From Pelargonium tetragonum (taxonomy: Eukaryota > Streptophyta > Magnoliopsida > Geraniales > Geraniaceae): a stretch of 64,000 nucleotides of DNA. The number at the start of each line of letters is the position of its first letter. Position 1 is the stretch's first letter. Of this stretch, positions 1 through 10,990 are shown in pieces. The notes beneath the pieces are model-generated. The model ran no database searches and was not told where the DNA came from. It was given only the letters and a program-made list of their open reading frames with translations. A program made the translations under genes and the position numbers. The stretch covers positions 124,001-188,000 of the forward strand of contig JAYMTL010000016.1 of NCBI GenBank assembly GCA_036897445.1. The letters run 5' to 3'.

Positions 1-3000
1 AGACTTTTGTAAGTTTATACTCCCCTTTTTATCGGGAAAAACCACCAAGCACCCCAATATCTACAGGACCCTTTTACTCTTTTGAGGATGGCTTTAACTG
101 ATATCCTTATTAAATACTCTAATACTGTGAGAGATACCCCCCTTTCGCATTCTCGACTTTCCAATAGAAATCAGTAATTTATAAGGGCTCAAACAAAACC
201 CCTAAATTGGCTTTGACTTCACTTTCAACCTCTCATTCAAAACTATAAGGGTCAAGAATTCCCAAATGAAAGATAGTTAGAAAGCGGACCCTTGGAAAAA
301 GAAGAATCATAGCCTTAGTGAAACTCAGCCTTAGGCACATCAAACCTGACTTCAGTCTTTCTTTCTTGACTACTGGGTAGCTTGTCAACTTGTAATATAA
401 GAAGCATACAAGGATCTGGCTTGCTCTTTATCTAAGAACTATTCAAAAGAGATACTAGTGGATACTTTTTTCCTGACTAACCCCTACTATTGATATAGTA
501 AAAGCTAGTTCCATTTAGGGACGCAATGTAATTTAGTCTAAATCTAAAAATAGAGGAATATTTAGAGATATACCGGATCAAAAGGGAATGGAGATAAAAG
601 GGGTTTGCAATATCTTTTTTGTATAGGTATAAGGGACCCGGTTATTTTCCTGTTAACATTTCATGGAATTATATATATTAATTAAATATTTGTACGACTT
701 ATGATAATATTAAGGGTTTTTTTCAAAGCAAATACCAAGCATTAATAAGGGATCTTGCATCTACTAGGAATTTCCCTATTAAAGCCCTTTTAAAAGCGCG
801 GAGACTTATTACATACCTAAATAAAAAGTCGAGCGGAAGATTCTACCAAATCGTCCAGGAAAAACTGAATTTATTTAAGGACTTTGGTACTCTTTCTCTT
901 GGTTTTGTATAGAATTTCTTTCTTACTAATGCAAAAGCTTGGTATTATCTGGTTAGGCACTAAAAAAACCTTGGATTTCTCCAAACATTTATATCTGCAG
1001 AGCTCTCTTTTTTTGAGTCAGGTAAAGTAGAGAGCGGGGCCTGGTACTTAGAAAAACTATAAAAATGAAACTTATAGATAACCTAATCTAATGTATTTAT
1101 ACACAATAACTTAGACAGGTTTTCATTGAGATACATGAGCAGTAAATACTTTTTATTTCTCCTTAAGATGAAGTTACCACTAATTTAAGGAAAACCGCGA
1201 GTAACTTTAGCATGAAACAGTTTATCTTGTTAGCCTACAACTTCTCCTCGAGAGGCCCGCCCCTGCTTCTCTTCACTCGTAAAAATAAACAAAATTAGAG
1301 GTTTTTATAGAATACTCTTATAAGTAATTGCGCTCGTATCCGCAATCTTGGTTGTACAAATTGCAAAACTCTTTTTCGCTTTTTAATATATTAATAGTAA
1401 GCTATAGGATCCTTTTTCTCAGTAAATCTGGTGGAGAACCCCCCTAAAGGACCCGGGTTTCTAGAGTCAGGTGCTTACATAAATAAAGTAATCTTGAGAA
1501 AAAACCCGGTATAACTTTTTGCTAGCCCATGGGTTTCCGGGAATTCCGTGTTTGGTATAATGTAAAATTTTCTGCATTTTAAGAGGCGGTTTTATCTATA
1601 AATAATATAGGATTGATCATTTCCTATAGGTCCTATAGAAGAATCTATTAAAGCTTGTTATGAAATTGTAGTTTGTTAAAAAAAGGTATACTTTGGAATT
1701 AAAAGCATTTAAAGTGTACGAAATTCAAGGGCAAGGAGCAGCTACTTCAATAGAAGGCTTCTCCGCCCTAAGTAGTATTTTGCAAAAAGAAACAAGGACT
1801 CATTTATATCACGCATTAATCCAAAAGGAAATTCTAGTGTTTCTTTTTTTATTAGACCTCTTTTTACTAGGATACAAGCAAAGACCCCTATGTATATGCA
1901 GAAACCTCTTAACTTTTAAAAAACAATCTGACTTTCTGACTAGATATAAATAAAGCTCCGAGTCCCGGGTAATACCAAAAAAAGATTATAAAAAGAGTTC
2001 CTGTCAAACTAAAAAGCATATACTTCCAAGTTTCGTCTAAACAAAAATAAAAAAAGGGGTACTTAACTACAGTCTTTCCAAAAGCTAAGAGAAGCCTAGG
2101 CTTGCTGCCTCTAGACGTAGGTTTGTGCACACCGCTTGTTAATATATCCGCGCACTCTCTAGTATATATAACTTTTTTTGTAATAATTTCTGAAACGTAA
2201 GTAGAATTCTTAAAATTTCTTATTATCTTAAATAAAGATAGGGAAACCCTAAAGGGGTTACATTCGACCCACCTACTTTGCGAGTTTGAGGTAGAGAAAT
2301 TGCTATATATAATTAACCCCACTTTATTGTATAAAAATGAAGTATAGAGTGCTCACGAAAATTGAGCGAAATTCGTGTGGGGATTTATATATAAGGAGTC
2401 CCGTATTTTGGGTTACCCCTGCGCTAAAGCTTCTGTCTCATGAGAAAGTGTTTTATTATTATAAGAGGTCTTAAAACTGGGAATTTTTTGACAAAAAGTA
2501 AAGGCACAAATCCTGTACTATAGACTATAGGCTTACGCCCCGGCGGTGTCTCCTAACCTAATGGATAATAGATAGAAATGCTGCTTGATTTTCACTGTTC
2601 AATTTATTAAGTTACCTGATAAGGAGCTGTAAATAAAGTCAGTTTGTGCTATAGAACGGATCGGACTTTTTCCCTAAAACTTAAAGGGGCCCGTGGTAAT
2701 AAAAACATGTAACCAAGTTAGTTTTGTATACTTTTTAATGCGAGCTCAGTAAAATGAGGTTACTTTACTCTTGCTCTGTGTTAGCGTATCACTTTCTAAG
2801 ACGGATTTCTAGTAAAAAGCTTTTTAAATAAGTGAAATAAAATCTCCCACTCTAGTGAAAACCAAAAGAATGTTTGCCCTTCTTCTAGGAACTCGTAATG
2901 GGCAGGAAAGGGGCACCCGAACCCTTATTTATGTTTTTATAGAGTCTAGTTTTTAGTTTATGAGAATATAGAAGCCTTTAAAAGAATTTTCTGAGCTACA

Positions 3001-5150
3001 ACCTTGCTTGCAGAGACTTATGCAGTAAAGAAGCCCCATCCAGGTCAGTAAAAATTTGTCTTAGACTTGTAATGTAAATCGCCAATATTGAGCTTATAAT
3101 CCCAGGATCCTGGAATATTCTAAAAAAATTTTATAGAGTTGTAATAGCACCCTTATAGGGGTGAGTTCTTATTATATTGTAAAAGGGAGACCCGGGCCCA
3201 GTATAACTAAAGTCAAACTTAGTACTAAAAGCTAGCAATGCAAGAGAAACCAGGGTTCAACTACAAAGACTTCTTCAGAATTCGCAATAGATTATACACA
3301 AAAATCACATATGATATTGGGCAGTGCTATCTTCTAAAACTTGTACTAATATTTAATAAAAAAACTAAACAGGAATTAATTGCCTCTTCCTGGCGGAAAC
3401 TTTGACTTAAAAATTGAGAACATAAAATCCATTTATTTAACGGGCTAAAGCAGCTAAAATATAACCGATAAATGTACGAGTCCCGAATACCTACTATATT
3501 AACACGTTTTAGTTGGATGCGATTCCTTTTTTCTGGGCTAGGATCCGGAATACCCATCTAAAACAATTTAATAGGCCACTAGTTACATAGTATTAGTATC
3601 AGAGCTACTAACACCTTATAAATAAAGTAATGGGCTCTTACAACGAGTGCGGGTAAAATCTTATCCACAGTAATTAACCAATAGCTACTCAAGTTAGCCT
3701 GTCTAAAATACTAAGATAAAAGGGATGAGGGCTTTTCCTGAAAAGCATAACTGAGAAATTGCTTAAAACTCTATGCACGCGTCGCTTTTCCTAATATAAG
3801 ATTTTGGGTTTAGTTCAATTGGGGACAAGCTTTCTGCCCCGCAGTTTTTGCTTAATATAACTCATAATTTTATCATATTTTACAGGAACAGATCTAAATC
3901 TAAAAATCCGGAATAAATATATAGGGTTCTCTGTCATGTCCCTCACTTTTCGGGTCTAGTTATTGTTATTAACGACGGCTGGGCCTAGAAAGAAATCTGG
4001 GCTACTAAAATTTCCTTTAATAAATAAGATTAAGATAAAGTCTAAAAAAAGTAGGACTCCTTAATAAAGCTAGGAATAAGTCGTCATCCTTTTTACATTT
4101 TTATACTGTAAGAGCCCCACCTTGGCTTTGATGAATTCTTAACTTTATGGGGTTAGACCGCTCATTTGCCGGGGACTTTCAAGGAAACTCTTATACTTCT
4201 TTGTTAAGTAAGGTTGCTTCCCTAGCTGCGCAGCTAGGTGTTTAGAAAGGAGAGGAATATCAGGCATAATAACTGCCCTCGGGTCATAGATTCGAGGTGT
4301 ATAGTCAGTGAAGTGTGAGGTTAGCTCTTTAGAAAGAGGACTTATTTTGTGTGCAATTTCTTATATATATATTTTATATGTTTTTATTCCAGAAACTTAA
4401 CCTTATAAAATAAAACCCTTATACTAGAACTTCTGGTAAGGGTAACTGAGGTGTTCCCTAACAGAATCCTTTTATCTTGACAACTTTCTGGATAAAAATA
4501 TTATAATCTACAGCTTCTTCGCTTGAATACCTTTACGGGTTCTCCTTACTTGTCTTCCGCTCACAGGGTTTTCGCGGAAATAGTCATAGAATTGCTTTAT
4601 ATCAGATATGCTTTGTTTCTTATCGTAGGAAGACTTACTAGCAGCCAACTTTGATTATAAATTTATGACTTTTTTTACTCCAGAGAGGTGTTTAATTCAT
4701 ACTTTTGTCTCCTTATGAGTTTTACTTAATTTAGTTTCACTTTTTAAGCTTAGTTACTTTAGATATTGGAGTTTCGAAGTGGGATATCTCAAGCCTTTTT
4801 ATTCTCTGAAAAGGTTCTAATTCCTAAGCGTGCCCTGCTTTTCATTTAAATAGAAGGCGTCCCTTTCTAGTAGGGAGTCTTGTGGATGCACTTTTTATAG
4901 GGATGTGGTTATAGGAAACTAATAGGAGCGCTTGTGCTTTACTACTTGTTCAACGAAATTTAAGAATACAAAAAGAATTGAATAAGTTTAATAGTTTAGG
5001 TTAAAGAGATATAAAGATCCAAAAGTCTTTTAGGATATGCTTTTTACTGGTTTTTGGTTTGGTTAGTTGTTAACGAGTATTTTTGGAACGATACAAACAA
5101 GGCAAGGCATAGTACGAAAAAAGAGAGTCCTTCTAAAATCTTACAGCTTT
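1..5150. other. Gene-free spacer, left end
   Basis: No gene is recognisable here. The only long open frame (1909-2322, minus, GTG start, 137 codons) has no ribosome binding site in front of it, no membrane or domain pattern that convinces me, and a length expected about once by chance in 64 kb of this composition. The stretch carries GGAATTCC at 1540-1547 and a perfect palindrome at 4221-4238, listed separately. Confidence 0.6.
4221..4238. repeat. Perfect 18-bp palindrome
   Basis: CCTAGCTGCGCAGCTAGG equals its own reverse complement over all 18 bases. It is richer in G+C than its surroundings. It is not followed by a T-run, so it does not look like an intrinsic terminator. It could be a protein-binding site, a cruciform or a hairpin-type dispersed repeat; no neighbouring gene gives it a role. 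Confidence 0.8.
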
Positions 5151-5240
5151 GAAATCACTTAGATAGAAATCCAAAATCTAATCAATTACAGTATTGTCCT
5201 TTATCTTTAGAAATGCCGCGGGTTCACGTCTGTTTAGATA
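5151..5240 (+). repeat. Dispersed element AAATCACTTAGAYA, copy 1 (short)
   Basis: The copy opens with GAAATCACTTAGATAGAAA (5151-5169), identical over 19 bases to copy 3 at 10840, and is followed by a CAATTA block shared with the other copies. About 70 bp after the start comes GAAATGCC plus GCGGGTTCACG, resembling copy 3's GAAATGCC plus ATAGGTTCGAA. Relative to the others this copy seems to lack about 50 bp in the middle. The ending recalls a tRNA T-arm but its stem does not pair well. Function unknown. Confidence 0.6.
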
Positions 5241-8200
5241 CAAATATTTAAGAGACGCTACAAGGTAAGAAAGTCAACGGAGGGACTTTATTATTGCAAA
5301 TTTGGGTTACAGAAATTATGATACAACAAGTATCCTATACCTTTATTCATTTTTTTTAATAAATAAAATAAGTGCCTTAACTAAGGGTCTATTTCCTTTG
5401 TTCCAAAAGGGCAACTCCCTCTTAGTAAAACGGGTGTCTAGTCTAAATTAAGTATTAGCATCCAAAATTCATTTAGAGCATGAATTGGATCCGTAATAGC
5501 TCCTTACGGAGTGTTACATCCTATTCTAAGCATAAGTATTAAGCAGTTAACAATCCTAGAACAAAGTAGCAAAAAAAGAGAGAAGGCCGGTCAGGCAAAG
5601 CCTTCCCTCCCTAATAGACTACCATAAAAGACCCCTTAATATATAAGCTTTTACCTAGTTTAGTTTAATATTCCTAAGGGCTTGCCCTACTTATATTTAT
5701 TTATTCCTTTATACCTCTATTAATTAAACGTGATCGTAAATTCGAACCTTCTTGATAGGTCATATAAAACTTCTTGTACAGAAACTTTTACATATCAAGA
5801 TGCAATTCTTTTTTACGGCTTTTGCAGATCCAGTTTTTAACCCCTGAAGGGAGGTATAACTCATAAGACCCTTACTATAAGAGGCACTAGCAACAACAGT
5901 AAGAATCGTAAGACTAGGGGAATACAGCAGCTAGGACCCGGAAGCCCTATAATCCTAAAAAGCGGGTTTTGCTATGATAGAGAGTACAAAGGTTTAGAGA
6001 GGTATAGCTCTTAAGAAGTTAGTTACAGAAGCCAAGAAAACAACAACTAAAGAAAAAGAAGTTGCTGGGTGTTATAACGTAAGCCGGTATATCTATAATT
6101 ACTACCCGCATTAACCTCTAAGTTCTAGCCGCTAGGAGTCATGTATGATGAATCTTTATCTTATAGGAACTGACCAATCCTATATATAATATAGAGTCTT
6201 TCAAAATGAATACTCTTTTTCACAATACGACACATTCCCGCTCAAGCTCTCATTCATGCGAGTTTCTTGGCTAGCTTTTCTATATTTTTGTTTTTGTCGG
6301 TAACGAGTTTTGAGCCTTACATAGTAGCTTGTAATATTGCTGCCTGACCGGTATTCCCTTTTTTCTTCTTTTTCTCTCTTAGAAGCAAGCTCTTCAAATT
6401 ATATAGTAAAAAAGCCGGTGCTAAATAGCTAAAACGTAAAAAACAGCTTACTCAGTACCCAAACAGCGGATAAACAGCAAGCAGCTTTGGCACTGTCTGA
6501 TTCCTTTCGTAAATCTATTTCTTTATCTTTTATTGATTTTATTGAAAAGCCTAGCTTGTAAAACCCACGAACTTCACTAAGTGCAATCCCTTTTGAAACT
6601 GGAATTCCTAGAGCCTTTCAAAGAGCTAGGCTTTCTTTAGCAGACCTGCTCGCCCTATTTGGAAAACCCTGGATTAGAAGCAAAACTATAAACCTAAAGG
6701 GACCCCTTACTTGCTTTCTTAGTCTTTATACTACTCTTTTTCCTCTCTACTACATCTTTGTTGCAGTCTTCATCATCATCGTAGCTCTGTTGTTAGTCTT
6801 AGTAGTACTCTTTCTTCTTCTTGTTGTTAGGAGACAATGTATTCCCTAGCTTGTTAGTCTTAGACAAGTTTTTTCTTTTACAAGGAATTCCTCGGGTATT
6901 TTATTAAAAGTTAGCTGCTCTAGAATCAGAGGTTTCTATCGAAGTTTCTTTGTATTTTTTATTTCCCGGATCCGGTAATAAAAAGGAGTGTGCTTTTTAT
7001 AATTTAGAGTCTAGGATAAGTAAATGAGGAAAGACCCGTAAAGTATCCCTTATTACTGAGTTTTAAGTTAAGTTTTAGTTAAAGGCAGCAGGCAAAGTCA
7101 TTTGTTCCCGTGTTTTTCCGATTCCAGATAATGATAATGCAGCTTGCGTAATAGAAAGAAAATCCTAGTCATTTTACAAGTTATCAGGGGAGCCTCTACT
7201 TTTTAGAGAAAAGCTATGTAAAAAGGACAAGGGTTTCCTTTATTAAGGTCTTAGGGATTCCTGTATAGGTTATAGTTCCCTCTATCTCTCAGTTTTCAGT
7301 GGAATTTTCATTTAGAGAGGTAGGTTGCATGGGGGTAATCTTCTTTTTAGGTCTTAATTCTTGTAAATAAAGACTAAGAAAAGCCAGGGGATGAGATCCT
7401 TTCTCGTACTCCAGAATTGATAGCAGTTATTTTCTTTTCTTACAAGTTAAGTCTTAGGTATTTCCTGTTTTGAGTCTTAGAATAAGGCAAACTCCAATAT
7501 AGGGATTAAAAAGAAGTTTCAGCTTTGTATCTAATAATGAGGGATATAACTGGATATAGGGTTTTCAAGACAAGGGTATTACAATTTTAGAGAGCTAGGG
7601 GAAGAGTAACAGAAGGGAAAGGGTAAAGCTCCTAAGAGTCTATTTTCAGTAAATACAAGGGCCGATAAGGCAGCAAGATACAAAGTAAGCTGCATAAGAG
7701 TAAGATACTGATACAGCTAGAGAGGAGAGTTAGGCTTTCAAGAATAAGAGACCTCGCGTAATAGGCAGCGAAAAACCAAAGTGACTTGGATCTGATAAAG
7801 ATCGTATAAGCGCACAATCTTGACTTTAAAGGCTCATATAGTTCGGAATTCTGTACCCATTTTAGGTATATCCCTACTTGCTTCTTTTTTTTATTCCAAA
7901 GTTGTGTTAACCTTTCACCAACTCTAAGTTAGACAACTAGATAAGGTAAAAAAAACAAACGATACTCGAATCTATCAGTCTATTAGGTAGGGGTATTTTC
8001 TATATTAAGACTGCAGGGTGTTAATTCCTCTATAACAACTTATTAGTATAATCGTACGCAAGATCGGGGTTACTCCAATCGGATATAAAATTTGAATAAA
8101 GATATAAGGACTTCTCTCACATTTCCGTGGGTTTCTATATAATCTAATAAGGTCCGCTACAAGAAGTTTAAATGCTTTTAATTTTCCAGATTTAATTGCA

Positions 8201-10058
8201 AAATACAACAAGGGTCCCGTCTAGAGTAACCCGTGTATCTGATAAGCTTTGTACTAAACTTTTGGCTGTACTACTCGGGAATTTTAAGGATTGCTACTAA
8301 AAAAAGGACTCTTCCTTGGCGCGTGCTTTTACTCGTAACCTACTGATGGTAAACGGACTTCCAGCTATATTTACTTATATGAGGGCTCTTCTCTAGATGG
8401 GGTCGCTTGGGATAGGGATAGAAGCGGGACCCGGCTAAAAAATGAAAAAGAAAGGGGCTGATTATTAAAAAGTCATGAGTATAGGCGGGCAAGGCTAAAG
8501 TTGGGATGCGTATCCCTTATAGAAAAAAGACTGATTAATGTTCCTATCTAAGAGTAGCCCTCTATTGTCCTACTGAGACAAGTTCACTGGGATTTATACC
8601 TAACAAGAATGAAATCGAGAAATGCTTAATAAGCAATATACATAAAAGTACAAAGTCAAAGGCCTTAAGACCCCCTAATTTTTAATCTTTTTACAGCAAA
8701 ATCTCGTAACCTTGGCTTGATAAGCATATCCGCAGTTTTTGGTTACTTTCTGTGTGATCAAATATAGTTCTGTAGTCAGAATCAAGATAATGCTCAGTCG
8801 GTTCTGACGGTAACAATTTTTCGGAGGCATATTATGAATAACTGGGAGGAGTCCAAAGAATAGGCTTGATTGAGTGAGGACTCATTTATAAAAAACCTTA
8901 AAAATGAAGGGAATGTATTATGATTTAGTTTTTGAGACTATAAGATTTTACTAGTAACAAATTAAACAAAATGTTATTTCATATGAATCAAATAGCTAAT
9001 GGCAGTGTTTTACTATTTATTGTCCACCGATCTATAAACAGTAATTGATGGAATAGCAATGAACGTATAACCCAAAAATCTAATCTAGAACTTACTATAA
9101 ATAAATTCGACAATCGAGAGCTAGTATAGATTAGAATCTAGAGTAACCCGATCCACTTATGGGTCCCTACATGAAAAGAATTTTCACTTGAGAGAATTTA
9201 GCAATTCAGCTTTTCTTTCGCGAATCCGATATGTATTTTTTTATAACAACTAGAGGAGGTACCTTTTTATTACTTGAAACTTAGCCATACACATGATAAA
9301 TAGATAGTAAGGGTGGGGATGCGCGAAACTACTTTACCTTGTAAAAAGCCATTGCGGATTGTACTAAATCTCTCAATTTCAACTAATCAACGAGACCTCT
9401 TTTTGAAAGAGGCATAAAAATAGAGTTGGCTAAAGTAACAAAAGCGAATTCTGTTATAACTCTCTCTTCGGTCAGATTTGAGTAGTAAAATAGCATAGGT
9501 AAAGGCGCGCAGGCAGATAGCATGGAATTTCGAAGTAACTTAAACCCGAAAGAAAAAAGACTTGTACAAAAAGCAAAACTCCCGTATTGCTTTGATGAAC
9601 CTATAACTCTTGCCATAAGAAGGTAGGGCTGTTTAAATATTGGAATAGTCCTGATAATAGTTCCATAAAGATATACGCATTACGTATAGGTTATCCCGCT
9701 GGGGTTTGCGTTTTATCTTCATTTCCTAGTAGGCAGAGTTCTCTTAGGAAAAGTTTTGCTTGCAGGGAATCCTCGTTAGCATCCTAACCCCTGCGATAAG
9801 GTTATAGGATAAAGCCGCTAGAGCATAGGTACGTTTTACTAGAGCTTGTAATGAAAAAGTCCTACATATTCATATTCTTTAATAAAGCGAAAAAAGCTAT
9901 AAAAACTTCTTATAGATAGAAGTGGCCAAAATCTCGTGATCAACCTGCAATGGAATAGGCTTCGAAACCGTTAGGCTTAAATAGTATTCTGATGTCAGCT
10001 GTTGTAGAGTAAATATACCCTATCGGGAAAGCAAAACCAGACTGCTTTGGTTAATCCA
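5241..10058. other. Gene-free spacer
   Basis: No gene is recognisable. The stretch contains GGAATTCC palindromes at 6601-6608 and 6884-6891 and a low-complexity island at 6717-6845. All open frames are 77 codons or shorter and have no recognisable product. Confidence 0.6.
6717..6845. repeat. Trinucleotide-like low-complexity island
   Basis: The plus strand is built of CTT, CAT, GTT and TAGT units. Read on the minus strand it is a run of ACA, AGA, ACT, AAG, AAC and ATG triplets with a stop soon after, so it is unlikely to be coding. The 13-mer TTGTTAGTCTTAG occurs at its right part and again just beyond it. Its texture resembles the islands near 30 kb, 37 kb, 49 kb and 62 kb. Confidence 0.55.
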
Positions 10059-10200
10059 AAAATCACTTAGACAGAAATAAATAATTATATTACTAATTCT
10101 TCTGTAGAGTGTATGCTCTTAAATGAAGTCAAATTTCCTAATATTGTATCAAAGTGGATTTAACACAAAATTCGCGAGTTCAAATCTCGACACTTTTCAT
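10059..10200 (+). repeat. Dispersed element AAATCACTTAGAYA, copy 2
   Basis: This copy opens with AAAATCACTTAGACAGAAA (10059-10077) and an ATAATTA block. Upstream, a GGTTA six bases before the core is shared with the inverted copy at 18932, so these two form a subfamily with C in AGACA. A tRNA-like T-arm (GCGAG, loop TTCAAAT, CTCG) lies about 118 bp from the start, inside the nested hairpin described at 10151-10196. Function unknown. Confidence 0.6.
10151..10196 (+). other. Mini-tRNA-like nested fold (no D-arm)
   Basis: Outer stem AAAGTG (10151-10156) pairs perfectly with CACTTT (10191-10196). Inside lie two 17-nt arms with no spacer: GATTT/AATTC with one mismatch and loop AACACAA, then GCGAG/CTCGA with loop TTCAAAT, a textbook T-loop with four paired bases. 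The layout is that of a D-armless tRNA of 46 nt. Against a working tRNA: base 33 is A rather than U and there are no connector bases. The TTCAAAT hairpin could alternatively be read as a CAA anticodon arm. It may be a decayed tRNA or a structured repeat end. Confidence 0.4.
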
Positions 10201-10839
10201 ATGCTTCGTGAAAATTACCTTATATAAAAGTTAAGTTTGAAGCAAAGTACAGAACTTTTTTACGAATTAATCCGATAGTGCCCTTTTTTCAATTACGTTG
10301 TATATAATACTCCATGAAATTTTCGATATTAGAAAGCTTTGCTTTTCCTTTTTGAGGGTTTCATCAAAAAAATCTTGATCGAGAGTCTAGGGTATTACAA
10401 GCCGGTTAAGGAATCAATAAATCCTGAAGTTTACTCATTACTGACTAGATTAAGACTATACTCTTAGAGAGGAGGGCGCGGCGATAACGAGCTTAGAAGA
10501 GTTTAATTTAAAAGGATTCCAGTAATAAATAAGAAAAATGACACCATACGCAGATCTGACTCTTAGTCCATTCAAGAGCTTTGTTGGGATACCTTACCCA
10601 TAGTTAGTAATTTCTTTTCTGATTTAAAAACCTCCATAGAAAAAAAGGGGCTCCTTGTTTATACAATTAGTACAAAGAGTTTGAATTTTTATGCAGATTC
10701 GTCAATTATTTCTACTTATACAAGGCATCCTCGATTCTAACAAATTTTAGTACTGCCCCGGATGAAGTGCAAAGGCAATAATATATAAAAAGGACAAAGC
10801 TACTGCCTTCTTCGAGAAACCCGGAATTAAAAAGGAATT

Positions 10840-10990
10840 GAAATCACTTAGATAGAAAGAATCCGCAATTATACCTATATGTACCTAGCTGGTATAGTAT
10901 GCTCATTTATCTGATATATGAACGAATGACAAAAAGACTAGTAGGACGGAGTAAATTAATATGAAATGCCATAGGTTCGAATACGCTTAA
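10840..10990 (+). repeat. Dispersed element AAATCACTTAGAYA, copy 3
   Basis: The opening GAAATCACTTAGATAGAAA (10840-10858) is identical to copy 1. A CAATTATA block follows, then GTATGCTCATTTAT, partly shared with copy 2 (GTATGCTCTTAAAT), and finally GAAATGCCATAGGTTCGAATACG-like sequence at 10963-10985, shared with copy 1. The distance from start to GGTTC is 134 bp. The T-arm-like end lacks the G53-C61 pair, so it is not a normal tRNA. This is the most complete copy by eye. Confidence 0.6.

Noticed and set aside
1909-2322. A 137-codon minus-strand frame with an ADILTSG-like stretch recalling the C-terminal end of copia-type polymerases.
   Set aside because: The match is a few residues, no other polymerase, integrase or protease motif or terminal repeat is visible nearby, and the frame length is expected about once by chance. 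Not called as an element.
10814-10830. GAGAAACCCGGAATTAA, close to a segment of the plastid trnL(UAA) group I intron as I remember it.
   Set aside because: The neighbouring intron-like word (TAAGTGAT) lies on the opposite strand and on the wrong side, and no other intron core element is present; likely coincidence.
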